Below the pieces are notes generated by a model. It had not been told where the DNA came from. It saw nothing but the letters and a program-made list of their open reading frames with translations, and did no database searches. The position numbers were made by a program, and so were the translations under genes. A stretch of 64,000 nt of DNA, taken from positions 34,099-98,098 of the forward strand of contig JAMOPJ010000032.1 of the NCBI GenBank assembly GCA_027064525.1, read 5' to 3'. Positions 14,409 to 22,974 of this stretch are shown piece after piece; the stretch's first letter is position 1; each line of letters opens with the position of its first letter. Source of the stretch: Archaeoglobaceae archaeon. GTDB taxonomy: Archaea; Halobacteriota; Archaeoglobi; Archaeoglobales; Archaeoglobaceae.

Positions 14409-15446
14409 ATGCGTAGATTTTTAATTTTTTTAATAATTTTGATTTTCATTCCTACGGTTTCCGCTTGGAGTTTCAACGTGAGGGTTTACACCCTCGCAAC
14501 CAACGGCAAGCTGATAGCTGTTGGATCGCACGATGTCTATCTATTCGATTTGAACGGCTCTCTTCTATGGAACAGGAGTGTTGAAGATCCCATTTGGTCG
14601 ATAGACATCAACGCTGTCGGTTATGTGGTTGTAGGGGCTGGAAATAGTGTTTATCTCTTTGACAAAAACGGAACTCTCATCTGGAAATTCAGAACTGGAG
14701 GGTGGGTTAAAAGCGTGGCAATAGATGACAGGCATATCGTAGCCGGATCTTGTGATGGAAATATCTATCTTCTCGATTTGAACGGAAACCTCCTCTGGAA
14801 ATACTACACTGGAGACTGGGTCTGGAGCGTCGATATTAATGGAAATCGAGTAGTTGCCGGAAACGGACATGCCGGTCATCGAGTTTACATGTTCGATTTG
14901 AACGGGCGTCTCCTCTGGTCTTTTGACGTCGGAGACTGGAACTGGGTGAAGTCGATAAAGATTGGAGATGATATCGTCGTAGCAGGGACGAGGAACTTCA
15001 AGGTTTTTGCATTCAGCTTGAATGGAAACCTCCTCTGGAAACGTGACGTTGGAAACGTTTGGAGCGTTGCTATAGGAAAAAACTGCGTTGTCGTTGGAGC
15101 GGATAAGGTCTATGCGTTCAGCTTGAACGGAAAACCGCTTTGGAATTATGAAACCGGAAGCAACTGGGTTTTGAGCGTTGCTGTAGGAAAATTTATCGTT
15201 GCGGGTTCGAGGGATGGGTGCGTTTACGTGTTCGATAAAGATGGGAATCCAACGATGGTCGTCAAAACGGGAGATTGGGTCAGAGGTGTTGCGATAACCG
15301 ACAGCTATGTCATAGCTGGCTCTGATAAGCTATACGTGCTTAAAATTGAGAAGGGAAATGTAAAACCTCCAAAAACGTCGGGATTCTGTCTGATCCCAGC
15401 TGTTATCGGTTTTACACTGGCATTAAAAAAGAGGAAATTTAGCTGA
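14409..15446 (+). CDS. secreted PQQ-like beta-propeller protein with C-terminal membrane anchor
   Basis: 345 aa. Residues 1-19 are a signal peptide (MRRFLIFLIILIFIPTVSA). The mature part consists of about eight repeats of some 38 residues with the pattern (V)YLFDLNGxLLWxxxxGDWVxSVxIxxxxVVAGS, each a four-stranded blade, as in PQQ-type or BamB-like propellers. No catalytic quinone or calcium residues can be assigned, so a binding or scaffold role is more likely. The C-terminus (SGFCLIPAVIGFTLALKKRK) is a small hydrophobic helix with a basic end, like PGF-CTERM sorting tails but with SGF in place of PGF. Follows the membrane pair with a 2-base gap, and so is probably their extracytoplasmic partner. 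Confidence 0.75.
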   Translation: MRRFLIFLIILIFIPTVSAWSFNVRVYTLATNGKLIAVGSHDVYLFDLNGSLLWNRSVEDPIWSIDINAVGYVVVGAGNSVYLFDKNGTLIWKFRTGGWVKSVAIDDRHIVAGSCDGNIYLLDLNGNLLWKYYTGDWVWSVDINGNRVVAGNGHAGHRVYMFDLNGRLLWSFDVGDWNWVKSIKIGDDIVVAGTRNFKVFAFSLNGNLLWKRDVGNVWSVAIGKNCVVVGADKVYAFSLNGKPLWNYETGSNWVLSVAVGKFIVAGSRDGCVYVFDKDGNPTMVVKTGDWVRGVAITDSYVIAGSDKLYVLKIEKGNVKPPKTSGFCLIPAVIGFTLALKKRKFS

Positions 15447-15630
15447 CCTCTATCTTTTTGATCTCCTTCTTCTCCTTAGCCTCCATCTCTTCGATCTTCT
15501 TAATGCTTTCGTCGATTAGACTCCTCATAGCGAGGAGAAACTCCTTGTAAGCGTTCAGCATGTGACTCTTGAACTCCTCCGGCACGACTTCGTTCGGCGT
15601 TGGAACTTTGATCTTTATCTCCTTCGGCAT
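15439..15630 (-). CDS. small helical protein next to ArsA
   Basis: 63 aa from ATG 15630 (an upstream ATG at 15645 lies in the end of the ArsA gene). The N-terminal third is a PKEIKIKVPTPNEVVPEEF-type extended region; the rest is a predicted coiled helix rich in Glu and Lys. It follows the ArsA-family gene in the same direction with a 12-base gap. Its 3' end overlaps the propeller gene tail-to-tail by 8 bases. Unknown function; the position makes a helper of the ArsA/Get3-like ATPase plausible. Confidence 0.6.
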   Translation of the reverse strand: MPKEIKIKVPTPNEVVPEEFKSHMLNAYKEFLLAMRSLIDESIKKIEEMEAKEKKEIKKIEVS

Positions 15631-15641
15631 AACCGGACACC

Positions 15642-16790
15642 TCATCTAAAGTAAATTCTCAGCTCACCCTTATTAAACTTTGCCTCAACCGGTTCCTTCA
15701 AAGCGAGGGATTGTGGTAGAAAGACTATCCTCTTCCACTGTCCGGCAACGATTATCAACTCCTCCCCTCTCTTCAAAAGCTTCAGCTGTTCCTTGGACAC
15801 GAAAGGTGCCTTGATTGCTAAAACGAACATCTCGCCCTCCTTCTCAATCTTCATCGGTTTCTCGGAATAGAATACTTTAGTTGGATCCTCTCCGTTGTAT
15901 AGCTCGTCCGCAAGCTCGAACAGAGCATCTCCAACAACTTCAGTCGATTTGAAAGGTATCTTGTAAATGGGAAGAGGAAACCTCTCCTTGATCTCCTCCA
16001 AATACTTCTCCTGCAACTCGAACCACTTGGTAAAGTAATTCCCCGCTTCCTTAGGAAATATTTTGTTCACTATTATACAATCCACTCGGTAACCGAAGAG
16101 GTTCAGATACGTGAATGCTCTCTCCGACTCCCTTATCACCATCCTCTCGGGGTTCATTACTATTCGAACGCTCGTTATCTCACTTTCCAAGATCTCCTTA
16201 AGCTTGCTCATCTTGACGTATAGCTCTTGAATCTTGCTCAAAACCTCTTCAGAAGGCAATGGAACGTTGATGAGGGGTTCGGCGATCGGTTTAACGAGCT
16301 TCAGAACCTTCTTCTCTATTCCAAAGAATCTGTTCATATACCACTTCGCCACTTCTGGCACGCTGAGTAGTCGTAGCGTTTCGCCCGTAGGAGCACAATC
16401 TAAGATTATGACATCGAAGAGCTCCCTCTCGTAGTAGCTTAGAAGGTGAAGAAGGCTCGCCAATTCGTCGAAGCCGGGGAATATCGCAAGCTCCTCAGCA
16501 ACCACATCGTCTATACCTTGAGACTTGAAAAATATTGTAAGATACTCTTTTATCGTGTTCCAGTGCCTCTCAAGCTCGTATTCGACGTTCACCTCCATTG
16601 CGTAGAGATTTTCCATAACTTTCGTCGGATAAGGCTTGAGCTCCTTCTGAAATGAGTCAGATAGGCTGTGGGCTGGATCGGTTGATATTATGAGCGTTTT
16701 GTAGCCAAGTTGAGAAGATTTAATTCCAGTGGCAGCAGCTATTGTCGTTTTTCCTACTCCTCCCTTTCCCGTAAACAGAATTATCCGCAT
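15642..16790 (-). CDS. ArsA/Get3-family ATPase
   Basis: 382 aa. Walker A of the deviant type GKGGVGKTT at residues 8-16 with its signature lysine, DPAHSLSD (about 38-45) as switch I, and DCAPTGETLRLLSVP (about 130-144) as switch II. The family includes bacterial arsenite-efflux ATPases and the eukaryotic and archaeal Get3 targeting factors for tail-anchored membrane proteins. The single ATPase domain and lack of an arsB or arsD neighbour favour a Get3-like targeting role, but the sequence alone does not settle it. The C-terminal 80 residues form an added beta-rich domain. Next to a small helical protein gene. Confidence 0.88.
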   Translation of the reverse strand: MRIILFTGKGGVGKTTIAAATGIKSSQLGYKTLIISTDPAHSLSDSFQKELKPYPTKVMENLYAMEVNVEYELERHWNTIKEYLTIFFKSQGIDDVVAEELAIFPGFDELASLLHLLSYYERELFDVIILDCAPTGETLRLLSVPEVAKWYMNRFFGIEKKVLKLVKPIAEPLINVPLPSEEVLSKIQELYVKMSKLKEILESEITSVRIVMNPERMVIRESERAFTYLNLFGYRVDCIIVNKIFPKEAGNYFTKWFELQEKYLEEIKERFPLPIYKIPFKSTEVVGDALFELADELYNGEDPTKVFYSEKPMKIEKEGEMFVLAIKAPFVSKEQLKLLKRGEELIIVAGQWKRIVFLPQSLALKEPVEAKFNKGELRIYFR

Positions 16791-16865
16791 TGGTTTGAGT
16801 TGAATGAAAGGAAATAAAAAGCTTAGCCCAAGATCTGATCGTTCATGTCTTCAGCTTAAGGCATA

Positions 16866-17081
16866 TTAAATCCCGAAGACTTCTTCGAGCAACTCCGCTA
16901 TGTTCTCAGCCTCAGCTTTCTCCACCTTCTGAATCGCAAAACCGACGTGAACCAAAACGTAGTCTCCCTCCCTCACATTCTCAAGGAGGTCTATCCTAAC
17001 CTTTCTCTTCGTTCCCTTGAAATCCACTATGGCGTATGGATACTCAACCTTTTCTACTCTCCCCGGGATCGCAATGCACAT
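16866..17081 (-). CDS. hypC: hydrogenase maturation chaperone HypC
   Basis: About 71 aa from ATG 17081, chosen because HypC must begin Met-Cys: MCIAIPGRV. The cysteine binds iron with HypD and contacts the hydrogenase large subunit while the Fe(CN)2CO group is inserted. The upstream ATG at 17099 would bury this cysteine. It overlaps hypB by 28 bases. HypD, HypE and HypF are not in the window, nor is a hydrogenase. Confidence 0.93.
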   Translation of the reverse strand: MCIAIPGRVEKVEYPYAIVDFKGTKRKVRIDLLENVREGDYVLVHVGFAIQKVEKAEAENIAELLEEVFGI

Positions 17082-17713
17082 TTCAACCACTCCAGCCACT
17101 CTTCAAAACCTATCTCCTTCTTCAGATCCATCTTTATTATCTTAGCCTTAGGATTGAGCTTTCTGGCATCCTCGACCATCTTGTCCACATCAGCTTCGAC
17201 AGCTTCAGCTAAAGCGACCTTGTTGATTATTATGACATCCGCGAGCCTGAATATCTCGGGATGCTTGCTCACGACATCATCACCTTCGGTGACGCTCACC
17301 ATGACCACCCTATACTTCTCCCCCAAATCAAAATCCACTGGACAGATGAGGTTTCCAACGTTCTCTATAAAGAGGACATCGACATCTCCGAACTTCTCAA
17401 TAACATGGTGAACTAGATGAGCATCCAAATGACACTCCTTTCCCGTATTGAGGGGTTCAGCCTTGATGCCATGCTTTACAACTCTCTCGTAATCTTCTTT
17501 TGCAATCACATCACCCAAAATCGCTCCTATCTTCACCTCACCCTTCAGAGCTTCGACAGTCTTCTCTATGAGCAGAGTTTTTCCCGAACCTATCGCACCC
17601 ATGACGTTTATCGCAATAACTCCGTGCTTGCTCAAAAACTCACGGTTTTCCTTTGCCAACCTCTTGTTTAAAGATAGAACGTCATGTTCAGCTTCGATTT
17701 CAATTCTATGCAT
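17054..17713 (-). CDS. hypB: nickel insertion GTPase HypB
   Basis: 219 aa. P-loop GAIGSGKT at 39-46, metal-site residues in NTGKECHLDAH (C94-H95, His99), and NKVALAEAV giving guanine recognition (about 162-170). HypB delivers nickel to [NiFe]-hydrogenase with HypA, driven by GTP. It lacks the histidine-rich nickel-storage stretch and the N-terminal CxxCGC site of some bacterial HypB, as usual in archaea. Starts at the stop codon of hypA and overlaps hypC, so hypABC is one operon. Confidence 0.95.
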   Translation of the reverse strand: MHRIEIEAEHDVLSLNKRLAKENREFLSKHGVIAINVMGAIGSGKTLLIEKTVEALKGEVKIGAILGDVIAKEDYERVVKHGIKAEPLNTGKECHLDAHLVHHVIEKFGDVDVLFIENVGNLICPVDFDLGEKYRVVMVSVTEGDDVVSKHPEIFRLADVIIINKVALAEAVEADVDKMVEDARKLNPKAKIIKMDLKKEIGFEEWLEWLKCALRSRGE

Positions 17714-18048
17714 TATTCCACCTCCATCTCAACCTTCTTAAGCAGAAAATCCTTGCCACCGTTTATCGAAACTATACCACCACAATCGCAGATTCCTATC
17801 ACCTCATCAAACCTCCTCCCGCATTTTGTGCAAACGATCTCAGGCTTAATAAACTCTATCTCGATTTCAGCACCCTCAGCTACCGTTCCTCTACTTATAG
17901 CAGAGAAGCAGAATTTGAGCTGTTCGGGATTTATGAGTAACAGTTCACCTATCCTGAGATGAATCTTGACGACCCTCTTGGCGTTGTTCTCCTCAGCAAG
18001 TCTGAGAATTTCCTCGAGCAAAGCTTGAGCGTAGCTTAACTCGTGCAC
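17713..18048 (-). CDS. hypA: nickel metallochaperone HypA
   Basis: 111 aa. Begins MHE, with His2 in the nickel site, and has a structural zinc site formed by Cys73, Cys76, Cys87 and Cys89. Works with HypB to load nickel into hydrogenase. First gene of hypABC; its last base overlaps the start of hypB. A TATA-like AAGATAAAGTTTTT sequence lies about 25-40 bases upstream, in the gap shared with the divergent APC-USP transporter gene. Confidence 0.94.
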   Translation of the reverse strand: MHELSYAQALLEEILRLAEENNAKRVVKIHLRIGELLLINPEQLKFCFSAISRGTVAEGAEIEIEFIKPEIVCTKCGRRFDEVIGICDCGGIVSINGGKDFLLKKVEMEVE

Positions 18049-18109
18049 CGATCATCCTATACCCCAGACAAGATAAAGTTTTTCAAGCCGAACTGTTCAG
18101 CTCATAAAG

Positions 18110-20329
18110 ATGCAAGAGACCGTTAAGGTCAGTCTTAGCAGAGATCTGAACCTGCTCGACATAACACTCTTGGGAATCGCTGCAATGATCGGAGCTGGAA
18201 TCTTTGCACTTATAGGCATAGCTTCGGGCATAGCCGGGCCAGCTATTCTCCTGGCATTCCTTCTGAACGGAATGATCGCCACGCTGACCGGGCTATCTTA
18301 TGCAGAGCTCGGTTCTGCTGTTCCAGAAGCTGGAGGTAGCTACATATGGGTGAAAGAAGCGTTGGGAGATTTCGTCGGATTCTTAGCCGGATGGTGTAGC
18401 TGGAGTGCGAACAGCATAGCTTGCGCATTGTATGCCGTTACCTTTGGAGCGTTCCTTTCGGAAGCCATAGTAAGGATGATGGGTGTCCCTTTACCCCAAA
18501 GCTTGGTAGCTAAGGTTGCATCGGTAGCGATAGTCACTTTTCTCACCTACGTTAACTACAGAGGAGTCAAAGAGAGCGGAAGAGTTGGCGGAGTTGTCAC
18601 AGCCTTAAAGGTCGCTATATTGCTCACATTCTCAGCTTTCGGAATTTACAAAACTCTTATGAGGCCAGACTGGACTCAGGCCTTCACGCCATTCATGCCG
18701 AACGGTTTTGCCGGAGTTTTAGCGGCGATGGGTTTAACATACATAGCGTTCGAAGGATACGAGATAATAGTTCAGAGCGGTGAAGAGGTCAAGAATCCAG
18801 AAAGAAACATTCCAAAGGCAATAATCCTATCCCTTTGGACCGTCGTGACGATATATCTTCTCGTGGCCTTCGCATCGCTCGGAGCGATTCAGAGCAATGT
18901 GCCCAGCTGGAAGTATCTTGGCCAGCTTGCAGAATTCGGACTGATTAGGATTGCGAACCAGATAATGCCATTCGGATCTTTTCTCATCCTGATCGGTGGA
19001 CTGGTTTCGACGATAAGTGCGATGAACGCGACGATCTACTCTTCATCCCGTATGGCTTTCGCGATGGGGAGAGATGCCTTCCTTCCCAGAATCTTCTCCA
19101 GAATCCACCCCAAAAATAAAACTCCCCACTATGCAATCTTCTTCAGCTACATGATAGTCGTGTGCCTATCCATCGCTCCGATAGAAGTTGTGGCAACGGC
19201 TGCAGACATAATGTTTCTGGTCATATTCATACTCGTCAACTTCGTCGTGATCGTCCTGAGATACAGAAGACCTGACTTAAGAAGAGCCTTCAGGGCTCCG
19301 CTCGTTCCCTATCTTCCAGCCCTTACCATAGCCATGCAGATACTCATAGGATACTTCCTGATCCTCGAGATGGAACACGGTTCGATCGTCCTGAGTGCCG
19401 CATTTCTATGGATACTCATTGGTTGCCTGATCTACTTCGCATATTCTGAAAAGAAAAAGGTTGAGAAGCTTGAAGAGGTTGCGAAGACAGTCTATGAAGA
19501 AAAACCGCTTAAGGAAGTTGAGTTCAGGATATTGGTTCCGATAGCCAATCCAGAATACGCTGATAAGCTAATAAGGCTTGCAAGTCTGATAGCCAAGGAG
19601 AGGGAAGGGGAGATAATCCTACTCAACGTTATAACGATTCCCGATCAGACTCCGCCCTCAGGAGCAATGAGATATGTCGAAACGGCCAAGGAGTTCCTGA
19701 GCAAGCTAATAAGGGGTATGGAAATCCCGGCAGGTGGAATGATAAAGATCGGACACAGCGCTTCCGAAGCCATCCTAAATACGGTTGATGAGGTAAAACC
19801 CAATCTGATCATAATGGGCTGGAGAGGACGAACTTTCAGAAAGGATTTCGTCTTGGGAAGCACGATAGATCCGGTTTTGCTGAGAGCCAAGTGTGACGTT
19901 GCAGTCGTTAGATTCGAACCCACTTGGAGAGAGATCAAGAAGATCCTGATCTCCACAGCCGGAGGGCCACATGCGGTTTTGGCTGCAGAACTTGCGAGAG
20001 ATCTGGCAAAGCAGACCAACGCGAGCATAACCCTCCTTTACGTCGGGAAGAGTGAGGAAGATAGAAAGATAGCTGAGAAGGCGTTCAAGGAGACGATAAA
20101 GCCACTTGAAGGTTTAAACGTTAAGATGAAGTTCGTAGTCGATCGGAGGGTTGTGAATAGGATTGCAGAAGAATCGGAGAAGTTCGACATCGTCTTGATA
20201 GGTGCAACCAATCAACCCTTCTTGAAGAACTTCTTACTGGGAGTATTTCCCGAAAAGGTCGTCAGCAGAACTACGAAGACTGTGATCATGACGAGAAGGT
20301 GGGTCAGGCTCATAAGAACGTTTAAATAG
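18110..20329 (+). CDS. APC-family amino-acid permease fused to two universal-stress-protein domains
   Basis: 739 aa. Residues about 12-440 hold some 12 membrane segments of the amino acid/polyamine/organocation (APC) type, with the helix 1 motif GIAAMIGAGIFALIG (substrate/ion unwinding region) and SGEEVKNPERNIPKAI. After a charged linker there are two USP domains (about 462-600 and 603-735); both end with MGWRGRT/IGATNQP-type ATP-loop variants (GxxGx9GS seen as GRTFRKDFVLGST in the first). APC-USP fusions are known in archaea and bacteria, and the USP part probably regulates transport by nucleotide binding. Substrate unknown. Single gene, divergent from hypA. Confidence 0.9.
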   Translation: MQETVKVSLSRDLNLLDITLLGIAAMIGAGIFALIGIASGIAGPAILLAFLLNGMIATLTGLSYAELGSAVPEAGGSYIWVKEALGDFVGFLAGWCSWSANSIACALYAVTFGAFLSEAIVRMMGVPLPQSLVAKVASVAIVTFLTYVNYRGVKESGRVGGVVTALKVAILLTFSAFGIYKTLMRPDWTQAFTPFMPNGFAGVLAAMGLTYIAFEGYEIIVQSGEEVKNPERNIPKAIILSLWTVVTIYLLVAFASLGAIQSNVPSWKYLGQLAEFGLIRIANQIMPFGSFLILIGGLVSTISAMNATIYSSSRMAFAMGRDAFLPRIFSRIHPKNKTPHYAIFFSYMIVVCLSIAPIEVVATAADIMFLVIFILVNFVVIVLRYRRPDLRRAFRAPLVPYLPALTIAMQILIGYFLILEMEHGSIVLSAAFLWILIGCLIYFAYSEKKKVEKLEEVAKTVYEEKPLKEVEFRILVPIANPEYADKLIRLASLIAKEREGEIILLNVITIPDQTPPSGAMRYVETAKEFLSKLIRGMEIPAGGMIKIGHSASEAILNTVDEVKPNLIIMGWRGRTFRKDFVLGSTIDPVLLRAKCDVAVVRFEPTWREIKKILISTAGGPHAVLAAELARDLAKQTNASITLLYVGKSEEDRKIAEKAFKETIKPLEGLNVKMKFVVDRRVVNRIAEESEKFDIVLIGATNQPFLKNFLLGVFPEKVVSRTTKTVIMTRRWVRLIRTFK

Positions 20330-20373
20330 TTGCGCAAGATTTTATAATTTTAGAGTAGGTTGGTGATATTGAG

Positions 20374-22155
20374 ATGAAATTCGTTGTAGATACGAGCGTT
20401 CTGATCGACGGAAGAGTCTCGCAGATGCTTGAAAGTGGTGAGTTAGCTGGAACCATCATAATTCCCGAACCAGCTTTGGCTGAATTGGAAGCTCAGGCTA
20501 ATGCTGGAAAGATGACCGGCCTGCAGGGGCTTGAAGAGGTTCGTAGAATAAGAGAAATTGCTGAGAAGAAGGGTTTTGATGTCCTGTTTTTAGGCGAAAG
20601 ACCAACACTGGAGCAGATAAGACTTGCGAGGAGTGGAGAGATCGACAACATGATCAGAAAGATTGCAGAAGAGGAAGACGCTGTTTTAATTACGAGCGAC
20701 AGGGTTCAGTATTACGTTGCAGTCGCCAAGGGTATCAAAGCTATGTTCTTAACACAGGAGAGAATAAAGCCTGAAGAGACAAAAATAATGCAGTTCTTCA
20801 CGCCAGACACGGCAAGCGTTCATCTAAGGGAGGGGGTTCCCCCTTTTGCAAAGCGGGGCAAGATAGGACAGCTTAAGCTCGTGAAGATAAGGGATGAGCC
20901 TATGACTCTTGAGGAGCTACAGCAGATAGCCCATGAGATATTAGAGGCCGCAAGGCAAGATGAGGATAGCAGCATCGAGATCGAGAGGAAGGGGGTCATA
21001 GTCGTTCAGCTCAGGGATCTCAGAATAGCGATTGCAGAAAGACCCTTTGCAGATAGAATGGAAATCACAGCCGTTCGACCGATAGCCAAGGTGACGCTCG
21101 ATGAGTATGGAATAAGTGAGGAGCTGAAAAGGAGGTTCATAGAGAGGCAGAGGGGAATTCTCATCGCCGGACCTCCGGGAGCCGGAAAATCAACGTTTGC
21201 AGCGAGTGTTGCAAACTACCTCATGGAAAACGGATACATAGTGAAGACGATGGAAAGCCCAAGGGATCTGATGGTCAGAGATGAGATAACGCAGTATGCT
21301 CCTCTGGAAGGTGACATGAGCTTAACCGCTGATGTTCTGTTACTCGTGAGGCCAGATTACACGATTTACGATGAGTTGAGGAGAACTTCGGATTTCCAAG
21401 TGTTTGCTGACATGCGTTTAGCCGGAGTTGGAATGATCGGAGTTACCCACGCCACGAGACCAATAGATGCGATTCAGAGAATGATTGGAAGGGTTGAACT
21501 TGGTGTGATCCCACAGGTCGTTGATACCATCATATTCATCGACGCTGGAAAGATCAAAAAGGTTTACGAGCTGAATTTCACCGTAAAGGTTCCATACGGT
21601 ATGATGGAAGAAGATCTTGCGAGACCAGTCATAGAAGTGATCGACTTCGAGACAAAGAGGGTTGAGTATGAGATCTACACCTACGGAGAGCAAGTAGTGG
21701 TGATGCCTATTGAGCAAGAGGAGCTCGATGCAGTAAAGAAGATGATAGAAGAAGTCATCAGCAGATACGTCACCGAATACGAGGTTGAGGTTTTGAGCAA
21801 CAAGAGGGCTATCGTCAGAGTTCCTGAAGAGGAAATCCCTCACCTATTGGGCAAAAGAGGTAGAAGGATAAAGAGAATCGAGAACGAGCTTAAGGTGAAA
21901 CTGGACGTCCAACCTCTCAGGCTTGCTGGAGAGCTGAGAGAAGTTCAGGTCGAGGAATCTGGCAAGCACTACATAATCCACGCGGAAGGCTTGGAAGGGC
22001 AGACTGTGGATGTTTTCGCTGGAGATGAGTATCTGTTTACAGCTGCAGTCAGTAAGAAGGGAATAATCAAGGTTAGAAAGGATAAGGAAGCCGGAAAATC
22101 CCTAAGATTGGCTTTGATGAAGGGTGAAAAGATCTACATCAGATACAGACCATGA
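20374..22155 (+). CDS. PIN-domain / secretion-type ATPase / KH-domain protein
   Basis: 593 aa, three parts in order. PIN nuclease-like domain (1-130) with acidic residues Asp6, Asp91 and Asp109 in VVDTSVLID, GEIDNM and ITSD. A RecA/VirB11-PilT-type ATPase (about 180-450) with Walker A GPPGAGKST (266-274). A KH-like RNA-binding domain (about 470-540) with its GKRG loop near 491, then a beta tail. This PINc-ATPase family is widely kept in archaea and is likely a helicase or ribonuclease acting in RNA or ribosome metabolism, but its substrate is unknown. The stop overlaps the start of the presenilin-type protease gene (ATGA). Confidence 0.9.
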   Translation: MKFVVDTSVLIDGRVSQMLESGELAGTIIIPEPALAELEAQANAGKMTGLQGLEEVRRIREIAEKKGFDVLFLGERPTLEQIRLARSGEIDNMIRKIAEEEDAVLITSDRVQYYVAVAKGIKAMFLTQERIKPEETKIMQFFTPDTASVHLREGVPPFAKRGKIGQLKLVKIRDEPMTLEELQQIAHEILEAARQDEDSSIEIERKGVIVVQLRDLRIAIAERPFADRMEITAVRPIAKVTLDEYGISEELKRRFIERQRGILIAGPPGAGKSTFAASVANYLMENGYIVKTMESPRDLMVRDEITQYAPLEGDMSLTADVLLLVRPDYTIYDELRRTSDFQVFADMRLAGVGMIGVTHATRPIDAIQRMIGRVELGVIPQVVDTIIFIDAGKIKKVYELNFTVKVPYGMMEEDLARPVIEVIDFETKRVEYEIYTYGEQVVVMPIEQEELDAVKKMIEEVISRYVTEYEVEVLSNKRAIVRVPEEEIPHLLGKRGRRIKRIENELKVKLDVQPLRLAGELREVQVEESGKHYIIHAEGLEGQTVDVFAGDEYLFTAAVSKKGIIKVRKDKEAGKSLRLALMKGEKIYIRYRP

Positions 22156-22940
22156 GATGGATCTTCATTTTACTCTATACGATCACGGCTCTCTTAGCCG
22201 TTTCGTGCATTCCGAAGTATGAAGAAAGCGGAATGCGGGTTTTCGAAAATCCTTCGGACGTTTCCAATTCTTTTTTATATTTCGGCTTGATATTGGTCTT
22301 CACGGCTTTCGTTCTTATAATGGCTAAGAGAAGTGAGAAGTTCCTGCGATTTTTTATGTATTTTTTGGTCTTCATTTCGGTCTATTACGTTCTTATTCCG
22401 TTCTTGGGTAGTCTATCACTGATAATTGCGATTGTTGTGATCGCTTTACTAATCAAAAAGCCAAATTGGATCGTCATAAACGCTTCAGCTTTGCTTTTAG
22501 CCGCTGGAATTACCTCGATGTTCGGAATTAGCCTCGAGCCTTTGCCTGTGATAATACTGTTGGCGATACTGGCTATTTACGATGCTCTGTCGGTTTACAG
22601 AACGGGACACATGGTTGATTTGGCGGATTCAGTGATCAAGATGGGTTTACCCATGCTCTTCATAATCCCCAGAAGAGACGACAAGCCGATGCTTTTAGGC
22701 GTTGGGGATGTGGTTATTCCGAACATACTAGTAGTTTCAGCCCAAACGTTCGTTCAAGCTCCGACAATTGGATTTTTAAAGATTCCGGCTTTAACTGCAT
22801 TGCTGGGCGGAATATTAGGTATGATTGCCTTGATTACCGTTGCCGAGAAGTTCAATCGACCTCATGCCGGGTTGCCGTTTTTGAATACCGGAGCAATCTT
22901 GGGTTTTGTGATAGGTTTGATTATTACTTACCGTGCATGA
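22152..22940 (+). CDS. presenilin / signal-peptide-peptidase type intramembrane aspartyl protease
   Basis: 262 aa with about nine membrane segments. The two catalytic aspartates are visible: Asp144 in the YD motif (IYDALSV) and Asp186 in GxGD (GVGD, 183-186), in neighbouring helices, followed by the PAL motif (212-214) that shapes the active site. Archaeal homologues cleave membrane helices and signal-peptide remnants. It is translated with the PIN-ATPase gene by a 4-base overlap. Substrates unknown. Confidence 0.93.
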   Translation: MRWIFILLYTITALLAVSCIPKYEESGMRVFENPSDVSNSFLYFGLILVFTAFVLIMAKRSEKFLRFFMYFLVFISVYYVLIPFLGSLSLIIAIVVIALLIKKPNWIVINASALLLAAGITSMFGISLEPLPVIILLAILAIYDALSVYRTGHMVDLADSVIKMGLPMLFIIPRRDDKPMLLGVGDVVIPNILVVSAQTFVQAPTIGFLKIPALTALLGGILGMIALITVAEKFNRPHAGLPFLNTGAILGFVIGLIITYRA

Positions 22941-22974
22941 TTTAGATAGTTCATTATTGCTGGATCAATAGAAA

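Noticed and set aside
15642..16790. Arsenite efflux operon
   Set aside because: Only the ArsA/Get3-type ATPase is present; no ArsB, ArsD or ArsR gene is nearby.
16866..18048. A hydrogenase operon
   Set aside because: Only the maturation genes hypCBA are here; no hydrogenase subunits are encoded in the window.
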